The notes under the pieces: generated by a model
Told to the model about the DNA's origin: nothing
The model's input: the letters and a program-made list of their open reading frames with translations, nothing else
The model's database searches: none
Program-made: the position numbers and the translations under genes
DNA from: an uncultured Clostridia bacterium
GTDB lineage: Bacteria > Bacillota > Clostridia > Lachnospirales > Lachnospiraceae
Direction of reading: 5' to 3'
Length of the DNA stretch: 64,000 nt
Assembly: GCA_948472945.1 (NCBI GenBank)
Contig: CAOKVX010000010.1
Span: forward strand, 20,752 to 84,751
Shown here: in pieces, positions 1-9,921 of the stretch
Layout of the letters: every line of letters begins with the position of its first letter
How positions within the stretch are numbered: the first letter of the stretch is position 1

Positions 1-277
1 GGTTGTAAAGTTCATCCTTGTATCTGGCAACAGGGCAGTTTGTGTATCTGTTAAACTCGGCAAACCTGTTGACATAATCCCATATTTTCTTATTGCTTGT
101 GTGAAAAATGTGCGCGCCGTAACGGTGGACATTGATCCCCTCTATCTCCTCCGTATATATATTTCCTCCTAGATGGTTTCGTTTATCAATTACAAGACAT
201 TTCTTTCCCTTTTCAGTCATCTCATGTGCAAACACCGCTCCAAACAGGCCCGCACCCACAATCAAATAATCGTACAT
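1..277 (-). CDS. glf: UDP-galactopyranose mutase, N-terminal part (gene truncated by window start)
   Basis: Reverse strand reads MYDYLIVGAGLFGAVFAHEMTEKGKKCLVIDKRNHLGGNIYTEEIEGINVHRYGAHIFHTSNKKIWDYVNRFAEFNRYTN; GxGxxG FAD motif and typical Glf N-terminus; not in the ORF track because it lacks a stop in the window. Confidence 0.9.
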   Translation of the reverse strand, partial: MYDYLIVGAGLFGAVFAHEMTEKGKKCLVIDKRNHLGGNIYTEEIEGINVHRYGAHIFHTSNKKIWDYVNRFAEFNRYTNCPVARYKDELYN

Positions 278-442
278 AAAATAAATCTCCTATTTTTAAA
301 ACTTTGTATAATTTTATTATATCAGATAAAAATATTATATCAAACATTAACAGGAATTACACAAAAATATTATATCGTTCTTTATTGATTGCAGGAAGTT
401 TATTTAAAAGTGACAGCAGCCTTTTAATTTCAGTTTTTATTT

Positions 443-1558
443 TTAACCAAAATACTCATACCACATAGCCCTATACAATCTCATAAGCTGCCAAACCCCA
501 ATACCTTTCAGACCGAACTCGTCTATGAGCGCATACTTCTGCCTTAGGCTGCGCACATCCTCAAACCACACTTCATGCTCATTTTCCCCGCTTAGATAAT
601 TGAAAAACGGAGATTCTGAAACTGTAGCAAATTCTATACTTACGTCATTTCTTATTGCAATCTGCACAGCTTCCACGTTCCCTATAGTCGTAGCCTTACT
701 CTCGCCTTTTACGAACGGGAGCGTCCAGTCATATCCATAATTGGCTATTCCAATACATATTTTTTCGGGAGGAATCTCCGTCAGGGCATACTCAACAACC
801 TGTCTTACTTTGTTAAGAGGCGCCACGGCCATAGGAGGCCCGTAAGTATATCCCCACTCATAAGTCATTAGCAGCACTTCATTTGCCGCCTCACCAAGCC
901 CTCTGTAATCCTTTCCCTCATAAAGAAGCCCCGGCTGGTCAGCCGAAGTCTTTGGAGCAAGGCATACGCTTACTTCAATCCCTATATTATTCATCGTCTG
1001 CGTAAGCAACGCAACAAACTCAGTAAAACTGTCTCTGTCCTCTTTTAGTATATACTCAAAGTCGACATCGACTCCCATGTAGCCTTTGGCGTTTACAACG
1101 TCAGTAATATCACTAATCAGACGGTCCCTCGCATCTATGTCCGAAAGCATGCTGTGAATCCGGTTATTGTCAAACTTCCCGTCCTCGCCTATAGGAGTCA
1201 GGACCAAAACCGGATTGACCCCGTAATCATTTGCCATTGCTATCATCCACTCATCATCACCCACAGGATATACTATCTGACCGTCAGAGTTAAAACCATA
1301 GGAAAATATAAGAAGGCTTGATAAATAAGGCAGCGTCTGCGACAAAACCCACCTGCTGATAAACGGATACGCGTACCCTTTTGAATATCGACCCCTGTCA
1401 GCCGACACACCCTCCGTTTGTACAAGTATCGCCTGACCTACAGCAAGCGAATACGGCGGAGGAATCTGGTTAACATAAGAAATCTCACTGGTAGTAACGG
1501 AAAATCTTTCTGCAATAGAATCAATAGTGTCTCCCGGCTCAACTACATATATTTGCAT
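443..1558 (-). CDS. LysM-domain glycoside hydrolase family 18 protein (spore cortex/cell wall hydrolase, YaaH/SleL-like)
   Basis: N-terminal LysM (MQIYVVEPGDTIDSIAERFSVTTSEISYVN) and GH18 signature GYMGVDVDFEYI. Confidence 0.85.
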   Translation of the reverse strand: MQIYVVEPGDTIDSIAERFSVTTSEISYVNQIPPPYSLAVGQAILVQTEGVSADRGRYSKGYAYPFISRWVLSQTLPYLSSLLIFSYGFNSDGQIVYPVGDDEWMIAMANDYGVNPVLVLTPIGEDGKFDNNRIHSMLSDIDARDRLISDITDVVNAKGYMGVDVDFEYILKEDRDSFTEFVALLTQTMNNIGIEVSVCLAPKTSADQPGLLYEGKDYRGLGEAANEVLLMTYEWGYTYGPPMAVAPLNKVRQVVEYALTEIPPEKICIGIANYGYDWTLPFVKGESKATTIGNVEAVQIAIRNDVSIEFATVSESPFFNYLSGENEHEVWFEDVRSLRQKYALIDEFGLKGIGVWQLMRLYRAMWYEYFG

Positions 1559-1597
1559 AAAAAATCAAATCCCAATATTTATAATATAATTTAATAT

Positions 1598-1769
1598 ATG
1601 ATACCAAGGGTCAAAAGTTCAATATCGCTTCGCGCTTGCACGAAGCGATATTGACTTTACGACCCGCACAAACATGAGGAAGCAGCAATTTACGCAGTAA
1701 ATTCGCGGATTCCGAATGTTTGCAGGATTGCGCGAATTGCGCAGCAATGAAGCAATCCGTTGGTATCAT
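1598..1769. repeat. Small palindromic/MITE-like intergenic element with 10-bp perfect terminal inverted repeats
   Basis: ATGATACCAA (1598-1607) and TTGGTATCAT (1760-1769) are exact inverted copies; interior has strong hairpin AATATCGCTTCG...CGAAGCGATATT. Confidence 0.5.
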
Positions 1770-1884
1770 TTAGGTCGTATAAACATTAAGGAAAATAAAT
1801 TGAATATTTTCTCATATAAAAAGTGTGTACAATCCATCAGAATCATACACACTCAAAAATATTATTGTATATTTAATCCGGCAA

Positions 1885-2823
1885 TCAAGCCTTTCCGTCA
1901 CTTCCAAGAACATTTTTAATCTTATGTGAAACCATATCCTTGACAGCCTGACGTGCAGGTTTAAGATACTGACGAGGGTCAAAGTGGTCCGGATGCTCAA
2001 CAAAATACTGACGAATAACGCCTGTCATGGCAAGACGGATGTCTGAATCAATGTTAATCTTACAAACTGAAAGCTCAGCTGCGTGACGGAGCTGGTCCTC
2101 AGGTATTCCGATTGCTCCTGGCATATTTCCGCCGTTATCATTAATCATCTTTACAAATTCCTGTGGAACTGAAGATGAACCGTGAAGAACGATAGGGAAT
2201 CCAGGAAGACGCTTTGTACACTCCTCAAGAACATCGAAGCGCAGTTTCGGGTCTGTACCCGGCTTGAACTTGTATGCTCCGTGCGATGTTCCGATTGCAA
2301 TTGCGAGTGAATCACATCCAGTCTTATCAACGAACTCCTCAACCTCTTCAGGACGTGTAAACATCTCGCTTCCTGCCTCTACCACTACCTCGTCCTCAAC
2401 ACCTGCAAGCGTTCCAAGCTCTGCCTCTACCACTACTCCCTTGTCGTGCGCATATTCGACAACCTGCTTTGTGAGTGCAATATTGTCCTCAAAAGACTTT
2501 GATGAGGCGTCAATCATAACTGAAGTGAATCCGCCGTCGATACAGCTCTTGCAGAGTTCAAAAGAATCGCCGTGGTCTAAGTGAAGAGCGATAGGAATCT
2601 CAGGATTCTCAGCTATTGCAGCTTCAACCAGCTTAACAAGATATGTGTGGTTGGCATAAGCTCTCGCTCCCTTTGATACCTGTAGGATAACAGGGCTCTT
2701 AAGCTCACCTGCCGCCTCTGTAATACCCTGAACTATTTCCATGTTGTTAACATTAAAAGCGCCAACGGCATATCCGCCATTGTAAGCTTTCTTAAACATT
2801 TCTGTTGTTGTTACTAATGCCAT
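1885..2823 (-). CDS. fba: Class II fructose-1,6-bisphosphate aldolase
   Basis: 312 aa; GAFNVNNMEIVQ, HLDHGDSFELCKSCIDGGFTSVMIDAS, VLHGSSSVP motifs. Confidence 0.95.
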   Translation of the reverse strand: MALVTTTEMFKKAYNGGYAVGAFNVNNMEIVQGITEAAGELKSPVILQVSKGARAYANHTYLVKLVEAAIAENPEIPIALHLDHGDSFELCKSCIDGGFTSVMIDASSKSFEDNIALTKQVVEYAHDKGVVVEAELGTLAGVEDEVVVEAGSEMFTRPEEVEEFVDKTGCDSLAIAIGTSHGAYKFKPGTDPKLRFDVLEECTKRLPGFPIVLHGSSSVPQEFVKMINDNGGNMPGAIGIPEDQLRHAAELSVCKINIDSDIRLAMTGVIRQYFVEHPDHFDPRQYLKPARQAVKDMVSHKIKNVLGSDGKA

Positions 2824-2931
2824 ATTATTATCTCCTTTACTATTTTATTATAATATTATCTTTATTTCTTACAAATTTATTTACCCATAATAACTTATTA
2901 GTAGTTATATAGGTTACTTACTTCCCACTTT

Positions 2932-4161
2932 TTATTTTTTTCTTACAAGATGAGCCGGAAGTCCGTCAACATAAAGCGGTGTAAGCTCACCCATTATGAG
3001 CGGCCTTGCATACTTAATAAATTCTTCTGATATGTTGCTGCCATCCTCTGTAATCCACTCATCCGGAACCTTTCTCTCAACATTGGCGATGTCGTGTATA
3101 TCATGAGCGCTTGTACCACACTGATATGGCTCGTCACCATTTCTGTCAAGAGTAATCATCATCGCAGTCTGTCCTGCATCTGCAGCATTGACAGCGGCGC
3201 ATCCAACCTGAAATGCCTCATTAATATCAGTAAGCGAAGCAATATGTGTTGCGGCTCTCTGAAGTGTTGAAAACTCAATTGCACGCGTCTTGAGGCCTGT
3301 CTCTGCGGCAACTGTATCAGCAAGCTTTGCTGCCGTTCCCGACATCTGCTTGTGTCCAAACGCATCAACTGCAACTTCCCTGCCAACCTCGCAGACATAA
3401 CGTCCGTCAGCAAGCTTAACTCCCTCGGATACGGCAATTACAATTGAAGACTTAGTCTTTGCAAGCTCCTTAACCTTGTCTACAAATTTATCTATATCAA
3501 ATACTTTTTCAGGAAGATAGATTGCATCCGGTCCTTCACAATCAGCTGTCTTTGAAAGCGCTGCGGCAGCCGTAAGCCATCCGGCATTACGTCCCATTAT
3601 CTCCACAATTACTACAGTCGGTTTTTTAACTCCGAACGATGAGTTATCACGGATTATCTCTTTCATTGATGTTGCAATATACTTTGCAGCTGAAGCATAT
3701 CCCGGACAGTGGTCCGTAATAGGAAGGTCATTGTCAACTGTCTTAGGTACTCCTACGAATCTCTGGCTCTTTCCGTGAGCAGCCGCGTAGTCTGAAAGCA
3801 TCTTAACTGTATCCATTGAATCATTTCCACCACAGTAGAAAAGATATTCAATGTCATGTTTCTCCATTATCTCGAATGCTTTCTCGTATACATCCTCATG
3901 GCCCTCTATCTTAGGCATCTTGAAACGGCATGAACCAAGAAAAGCTGAAGGAGTTCTCTTAAGCATCTCAACTCCGGTAGGATTTGCGAGATAATCATCC
4001 AAATCACATATTTTATCCTCAAGAAATCCTTCAATACCATGAACCATTCCATATACTTTATCAATTCCAAGCTTCTTCGCCTGAGCATACACTCCGGCAA
4101 CCGAGGAATTGATTACGGCTGTCGGTCCGCCTGACTGTCCTACGACAATGTTCTTACCCAT
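2932..4161 (-). CDS. pfp: Pyrophosphate-dependent 6-phosphofructokinase family protein
   Basis: NIVVGQSGGPTAVINSS, GGNDSMDT, PKTVDNDL motifs; GGAGG RBS upstream of the ATG at 4161 (ORF track start 4176). Confidence 0.9.
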   Translation of the reverse strand: MGKNIVVGQSGGPTAVINSSVAGVYAQAKKLGIDKVYGMVHGIEGFLEDKICDLDDYLANPTGVEMLKRTPSAFLGSCRFKMPKIEGHEDVYEKAFEIMEKHDIEYLFYCGGNDSMDTVKMLSDYAAAHGKSQRFVGVPKTVDNDLPITDHCPGYASAAKYIATSMKEIIRDNSSFGVKKPTVVIVEIMGRNAGWLTAAAALSKTADCEGPDAIYLPEKVFDIDKFVDKVKELAKTKSSIVIAVSEGVKLADGRYVCEVGREVAVDAFGHKQMSGTAAKLADTVAAETGLKTRAIEFSTLQRAATHIASLTDINEAFQVGCAAVNAADAGQTAMMITLDRNGDEPYQCGTSAHDIHDIANVERKVPDEWITEDGSNISEEFIKYARPLIMGELTPLYVDGLPAHLVRKK

Positions 4162-4298
4162 TTTATTTACCTCCAAAAAAATGAATTAATAGTAATATTT
4201 ACAAAACATGATTATAGCAGATTGTAAATTATTTTTCAATATATATTGATAATTTTATAACGCCGCCCTTAAACCGGCCTTAAACCGCCTGCCAGCCT

Positions 4299-7200
4299 TT
4301 AATTTGACAATATCCTATCCAACGTCTCCAACAGCTTATCAATATCAATAGGCTTTGATATATGAGCGTTCATTCCACAGTTTAAGGCCGCCTGCCTGTC
4401 TTCCTCGAAAGCATTTGCGGTCATAGCTATAATAGGTATGGAGGCAAGCTGCCTGTTTTCAAGCCTCCTTATCTCTTCAGTTGCCTCATAGCCGCTCATA
4501 ACAGGCATCTGGATATCCATCAGCACAAGCTGGTAATATCCGGGTTCTGATTGTTTAACCATATCGACGGCAACCTGACCGTTTTCCGCAATCTCTGTAG
4601 TGAATCCTGCGTCAGACAAAATAACTTCAGCAATCTCCTGATTCAATTCAACGTCTTCAACAAGAAGTATACGTCCTGCATGGCTGCGCTCCATATAACT
4701 TTCAGTATCATTTTCTTTTGCCGCTGCGTCAGGACGGATTACGGAGTTAAGACACGTTCTAAGCTCCGACAAAAACAGCGGTTTACTGCAAAACGCCGTG
4801 ACTCCGGCCTCTTTCGCCTCTGACTCTATATCTGACCAATCATACGCGGTCAGTACGATTATCGGAACATTCTGTCCGGTCTCTTTCCTAATTCTTCTGG
4901 CCACCTCGACACCGTTCATATCCGGCAGAAGCCAGTCTACAATATATACGGAGTAATCGTCACTTCGCATTATTGCCTGATGGGTGCGCAGCACCGCCTC
5001 CTTACCAGACAGGGTCCACTCTCCGCGCATTCCCAGCTGGCCGAGCATATAAGAGACACTGTCGCATGTGTTGAAATCATCATCTACAACCAGAGCACGG
5101 CAGTTTGTAAGCTCCGGTATGCTAACGGCCTCTTTCGTGTTAGAGTTCAGTCGGAACGTAAATGAAACCTTAAATTCGGTTCCTACTCCCTGTTCACTCT
5201 TAACTTCAATGGTTCCGTTCATCATGTCGACTATATTTTTTGTAATTGCCATCCCAAGACCGGTACCTTGTATACCGCTGATTGTGGAATTTTTTTCTCT
5301 CTCAAAAGGCTCGAAAATATGCTCCACAAATTCACGGCTCATTCCAATGCCGTTGTCCTTTATAACAAATTCATAATTTGCATGGCCTTCAGGCGCACCG
5401 GACTTTTCGGTTATTCTCATACTTACAGTGCCGCCCGCACCCGTATATTTGACTGAATTACTGAGCAGGTTCAAAAGCACCTGATTAAGACGAAGCTTAT
5501 CACAATATATGTCTTCGTCCAAAACATCCACCGTATCAATGTGCAGCTCCAGCTGCTTCGCATGTATATCAGACTGAAGTATATTGCGCAGTCCATGTAA
5601 GATATCCGGGAGCGCACATGGTTTTTCATCTAAATTAATCTTACCGCTCTCAATGTGGCTCATATCCAAAATATCGTTAATAAGACTCAGCAAATGATTT
5701 CCGGATGTCATAATTTTTTTGAGATATTCCAATACCTGCTCTTTTTTTTCAATATGAGTAATCGCAAGATTTGTAAACCCGACTATCGCATTCATCGGCG
5801 TGCGTATGTCGTGCGACATATTTGAGAGAAATACACTTTTTGCCTTGCTAGCCCTGTTCGCCTGTGAAAGCGCGGCCTCCAGCAGATTGTTCTGCTCCAT
5901 CTCTTTTCTAATTTCACCGTCCACGCTTCTGAAGCCTAAAACAATTCCCAAACCGCCGTCACCGTTTCCTGCACCTACGGCTTTAAACTGAAAATAGATA
6001 ATCTCATCACCAACACATTTGCGGTAATTCACATAGTACAATTTCTTCTTTTTAAGCTGCTCTTTAAGATTATTGAGGCTAATGGCTTCACGAAGCATTT
6101 CCCTGTCATCCTCGTGCACACGTTCCTCTATGTATTCTCTCATTACATCTTCGAGTAATATTTTCTCTCCATCAATATATGAAAATCCTATACCGTCATT
6201 TCTGATTGGAGTCACAGTACCCTGTTCAGGGTCTACGAAACAGACAAGATTAAAGTCAATACATAACGCCTGAATAAGCTCCATCTGGCGTTTCTCATTT
6301 TTCTTTTCCTGAATCTTTTGGGCTGTGCAGTCCAAGAGGAAACGCTGGTATATAAGCTCTCCATTTTCCTCGAAAAGCTTGACATTGCCCATTACGTGCA
6401 GAATATCCCCGTTTTTATGACGCACGCGGTACTCGACACTGACGCTGTCACCCACTTTCTGCAGAGTATTTATACTCACCAAAAGTCTCTCTTTGTCTTC
6501 ATCTAAAACAGATGCCGCAACCAGATTAAATCCATCCTGCAGCAGTTCTTCCTGAGTTTCGTATCCTAATATTTTGAGCGCGGCGTTGTTAATACTGCGA
6601 ATATGCGAACCATCCGCCGTATGCCTTATAACACCGCAGTCTATTGTAGTAAAAATTGTCTCCAGAGTCTGGTTCTTTTTTATAATCTCCTGTTCATAGG
6701 CCCTCTCCTGCGTAACATCAATTGCTACACCTACAGTTCCCATTACGCTTCCGTCAACATTATACAGCGGGGATTTGTATGTAGTAAGCGTCCTCATGCC
6801 GTCGCCGGTCCCAATTATTTCCTCAGATACAAAAGTCTTTTTCTGGCCCATGACCTTATTCTCTGATTCTATACAGGCGGGGTCATCCTGCTCCACATCC
6901 CATATATAGGCATGCCCTTGCCCCTCAACCTGTTTTTTTGACTTATTGACGGTTCTGCAGAAACTATCGTTAACTTTCTTATGTATTCCGTTCCTATCCT
7001 TATACCATATAAGATTAGGAATATTATTAATTGTAGCCTCAAGGTAATGGCTGGTCTGCCATAAGTCCTTGCTCATCTTATAAGTCTGCTGCCATCTCAA
7101 AAAACGGAACTGTACTTCCTCATCCGTCATGGGATTAATCCAGACATCAGTGAAATTGTCCAACAAATGCTCTTTCGCCAAAATCTGCATATGATTTTTA

Positions 7201-7445
7201 TCTGCCAACAATATGACATGCATATCACTGTTTTGACATGCCGGCAACTCTTCAATAATTTCATTAATATCCATATCACAAAGATTTGCCAAAATCACAT
7301 CCGCTTCCGTCACAAGCGCATCTTCAGGTTTTTCGCTCTCAGAAAATACGTGCGTAAAATGTTCAAGTGAAGACATTCCTTTTATCACGTCAAAAGCATT
7401 ACACGGACGGCCCGTTAAATATATATGAAGACTACAACTGTACAT
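4299..7445 (-). CDS. PAS-domain hybrid sensor histidine kinase with two receiver domains
   Basis: H-box SNMSHDIRTPMNAIVGF, N-box LRLNQVLLNLLSNSVKYT, GTGLGMAITKNIV, receivers LVVDDDF...VDWLLPDMNG and LLVEDVELN...LMDIQMPVMSG. Confidence 0.93.
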   Translation of the reverse strand: MYSCSLHIYLTGRPCNAFDVIKGMSSLEHFTHVFSESEKPEDALVTEADVILANLCDMDINEIIEELPACQNSDMHVILLADKNHMQILAKEHLLDNFTDVWINPMTDEEVQFRFLRWQQTYKMSKDLWQTSHYLEATINNIPNLIWYKDRNGIHKKVNDSFCRTVNKSKKQVEGQGHAYIWDVEQDDPACIESENKVMGQKKTFVSEEIIGTGDGMRTLTTYKSPLYNVDGSVMGTVGVAIDVTQERAYEQEIIKKNQTLETIFTTIDCGVIRHTADGSHIRSINNAALKILGYETQEELLQDGFNLVAASVLDEDKERLLVSINTLQKVGDSVSVEYRVRHKNGDILHVMGNVKLFEENGELIYQRFLLDCTAQKIQEKKNEKRQMELIQALCIDFNLVCFVDPEQGTVTPIRNDGIGFSYIDGEKILLEDVMREYIEERVHEDDREMLREAISLNNLKEQLKKKKLYYVNYRKCVGDEIIYFQFKAVGAGNGDGGLGIVLGFRSVDGEIRKEMEQNNLLEAALSQANRASKAKSVFLSNMSHDIRTPMNAIVGFTNLAITHIEKKEQVLEYLKKIMTSGNHLLSLINDILDMSHIESGKINLDEKPCALPDILHGLRNILQSDIHAKQLELHIDTVDVLDEDIYCDKLRLNQVLLNLLSNSVKYTGAGGTVSMRITEKSGAPEGHANYEFVIKDNGIGMSREFVEHIFEPFEREKNSTISGIQGTGLGMAITKNIVDMMNGTIEVKSEQGVGTEFKVSFTFRLNSNTKEAVSIPELTNCRALVVDDDFNTCDSVSYMLGQLGMRGEWTLSGKEAVLRTHQAIMRSDDYSVYIVDWLLPDMNGVEVARRIRKETGQNVPIIVLTAYDWSDIESEAKEAGVTAFCSKPLFLSELRTCLNSVIRPDAAAKENDTESYMERSHAGRILLVEDVELNQEIAEVILSDAGFTTEIAENGQVAVDMVKQSEPGYYQLVLMDIQMPVMSGYEATEEIRRLENRQLASIPIIAMTANAFEEDRQAALNCGMNAHISKPIDIDKLLETLDRILSN

Positions 7446-7574
7446 CCCTGCTTTTCCTCCATATCTGTATAATTTATAAATTTATTGTAACAATCCTGCA
7501 AACTTATGTCAACATAATTGAGACGTATTACTGGGAATATCCGTAAGATTTTTAATTATCCGGTTCAGTCTTAT

Positions 7575-7748
7575 CTATTGTTTTCTGGCAAGTTTATACT
7601 CATCATCAGCGCTGAAAAATGAACAGCTGTCAACATTTCCTTTCATAAACCTGTACATATCGTCCTCGTCTAGATTCACATTGCAATAATAGTAGTCTTC
7701 AGTCTCATCATATATATAATTTGTACACATATCACATTGTGATGCCAT
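7575..7748 (-). CDS. 57-aa acidic Cys-containing small protein (DUF6472-like)
   Basis: Not in ORF track (<60 aa). Reverse strand MASQCDMCTNYIYDETEDYYYCNVNLDEDDMYRFMKGNVDSCSFFSADDEYKLARKQ*, preceded by AAAGGAGGGTGACTT RBS. Confidence 0.75.
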   Translation of the reverse strand: MASQCDMCTNYIYDETEDYYYCNVNLDEDDMYRFMKGNVDSCSFFSADDEYKLARKQ

Positions 7749-7843
7749 AAGTCACCCTCCTTTAACAACAAATTTTTTGTTAAATCCATAACTTTGCAGA
7801 GCATATCCACCGGGCGCTTGGGACCGTTGCCCGCAAAAACAAA

Positions 7844-7894
7844 AACGAAACGGCACTCTACATAACATTCAGTCATGTAGTGCGCCGTTTCGTT
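7844..7894 (-). terminator. Long hairpin, probable terminator of the NUDIX gene
   Basis: aacgaaacggcactctacat...atgtagtgcgccgtttcgtt inverted repeat directly after the stop at 7901. Confidence 0.6.
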
Positions 7895-7900
7895 CGCTTA

Positions 7901-8353
7901 TCAGAAATATTTCCTGCTGCCCCAAAGATTACTTTTTTTCAGATACAGATACTCTGAATATGCTTTTTCAAGAATCTGCCTCTCATTCATGAATTTCAGA
8001 AGATGGTACGCTTCATGATACTTATAGTAACCTGAGTCTACAAAAAATTCTTCCCGTTGTGGTTTGCTGTAGTAACTGTCAGCCATCATCAAATACCAGT
8101 GGACATCTTTTACTACCGTGTCGTTCTGCGCACTGAACGTGTACTGACTTTTCCCTACATACTTAATAATTGATGCTTCTGCGCCAGATTCCTCATTAAC
8201 CTCACGAATCGCAGTTTCTTTATACTCTTCGCCTTCTTCTACTGTTCCTTTGGGTAAAACCCAGCCTTCATACTTATTCCTGTAGTTCTTATACAGTAGC
8301 AGAACCTTGCCTCGGAAAATTACCACACCACCACAGCTTGTTGCTTCAATCAT
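7901..8353 (-). CDS. NUDIX hydrolase
   Basis: NUDIX box GTVEEGEEYKETAIREVNEESGAEA; likely start MIEATSCGG at 8353 with AGGAGG RBS. Confidence 0.88.
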   Translation of the reverse strand: MIEATSCGGVVIFRGKVLLLYKNYRNKYEGWVLPKGTVEEGEEYKETAIREVNEESGAEASIIKYVGKSQYTFSAQNDTVVKDVHWYLMMADSYYSKPQREEFFVDSGYYKYHEAYHLLKFMNERQILEKAYSEYLYLKKSNLWGSRKYF

Positions 8354-8439
8354 TGCAAATCCTCCTGATAACACTGTATCATTACAGCATGGTGTGAATC
8401 AAAAACTAAATCTAGTATAACACATAATCATAGTTTTTT

Positions 8440-9921
8440 TCAATAGAAAGCATCAAATATTTTTTTGGCAATTGGAACCGCATAATCACTTCCGGTTCCG
8501 GCGCCCTCGACAATAATACTGACTGCTATGGACTTACCGTCTTTTTTTGCATACCCTATAAACCATGCGTGCGACGCGCCCGTGCTGTCAAACTCGGCAG
8601 AGCCTGTCTTTCCCCCGGCTTCGTAACCGCCTCCTGAGAGGGATTCTGCAGTTCCGGAGGCGACAGTTTCTTTCATACATTTATCAATAAACTTTACTTC
8701 ACTGTCCGTAAGAATCTGTTCGCCCTTACCACCCGCAAAGCTTTTAACCTCCCTGCCCGAATTATTTTTAATACTGTCAACCAAAGTAGGTGTAACCATA
8801 TATCCCCCGTTTACAACCATGCAGGCGAGCATCGCATTGTGAAGCGGGGATATCATCGTTTTACCCTGTCCTATAACAGTCTGTACTACCTCGGCGGAAG
8901 TTGAATTTTTATCCAATACAAACGAACTGCTATTGTATTCGAACCTGCACGGCATACTTTTGTTGAACAGCAGCGTCTCGCACAGCTTTGAAAGACTGTC
9001 CACATCAAGGCCAACGCCCATTGTGGCAAATGCACAGTTACAGGACTTTGCATACGCTTTCTTTATATCCTCCAAGCCGTGTTTTTTCGTATTATAACAT
9101 TTTATCGCAGCTTCGTTAAGCACGTCCTTTCCCTTACATTCGTACTCAAACTCTTTGTAATTGCCGTTCTCACGCAGATATTCAATCAGAGTCACAAGCT
9201 TAAATGTGGAACCCGGCGGATATAAACCCTGCGTGGCGCGGTTTAATAGCGCCGAATCCGACGATTTATCTTCTGTAAGGGTTTTCCAGTCATTATTAAT
9301 AGTGTTTGGGTTGAAATCGGGCCTTGACACCATCGCTATAATTCTCCCGGTGTCCGGCTCCATCGCTATAACGGCCCCCTTTCTGTTTCCAAGCGCGTCA
9401 TATGCCGCTTTCTGTATATCCCACTCCAGGCTTGTTATGACATTGTCACCCGGGTTCTTGTTTCCCTTTAGCTCTTCTATTGCAGCAAACACAGGATTTA
9501 TGTTAGAGGTAAGCATATACATATTGTATGTTGACTCAATTCCAGTCTTTCCGTTACCGACATAACCTACCGCATGTGCAAACATATTATCGTATGGATA
9601 ATACCGTTCCTCCGAACCGTCCTTTTTTATTTTTGTCTCAGCTATACATTGACCGTCAGACGTATATATATTTCCCCTTGTAACCCTTTCATTCATAAGG
9701 TCCTGTCTCTTACCGTTATACGGATTGCTCAAAATATCACTATTATCAGAGGCCAGAAAATATACAAGATAAAGTATAAGAAATGCAAATATTATCAGAC
9801 TACAGTATGACACTGCCGCAATTCTTATATTCAGCCTGTTTTTACTGTTCTCTTTATTTGTTTTTACCCCGTTGTCCGCCGATTCCTGCCTCCTTGAGGA
9901 CCGCCTCCCGAATAATATCAT
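8440..9921 (-). CDS. Penicillin-binding protein (transpeptidase, PBP2/PbpA-like)
   Basis: One TM; transpeptidase motifs STFKL (SxxK), SCN, KTGSAEF; overlaps the upstream FtsW/RodA gene. Confidence 0.92.
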   Translation of the reverse strand: MILFGRRSSRRQESADNGVKTNKENSKNRLNIRIAAVSYCSLIIFAFLILYLVYFLASDNSDILSNPYNGKRQDLMNERVTRGNIYTSDGQCIAETKIKKDGSEERYYPYDNMFAHAVGYVGNGKTGIESTYNMYMLTSNINPVFAAIEELKGNKNPGDNVITSLEWDIQKAAYDALGNRKGAVIAMEPDTGRIIAMVSRPDFNPNTINNDWKTLTEDKSSDSALLNRATQGLYPPGSTFKLVTLIEYLRENGNYKEFEYECKGKDVLNEAAIKCYNTKKHGLEDIKKAYAKSCNCAFATMGVGLDVDSLSKLCETLLFNKSMPCRFEYNSSSFVLDKNSTSAEVVQTVIGQGKTMISPLHNAMLACMVVNGGYMVTPTLVDSIKNNSGREVKSFAGGKGEQILTDSEVKFIDKCMKETVASGTAESLSGGGYEAGGKTGSAEFDSTGASHAWFIGYAKKDGKSIAVSIIVEGAGTGSDYAVPIAKKIFDAFY

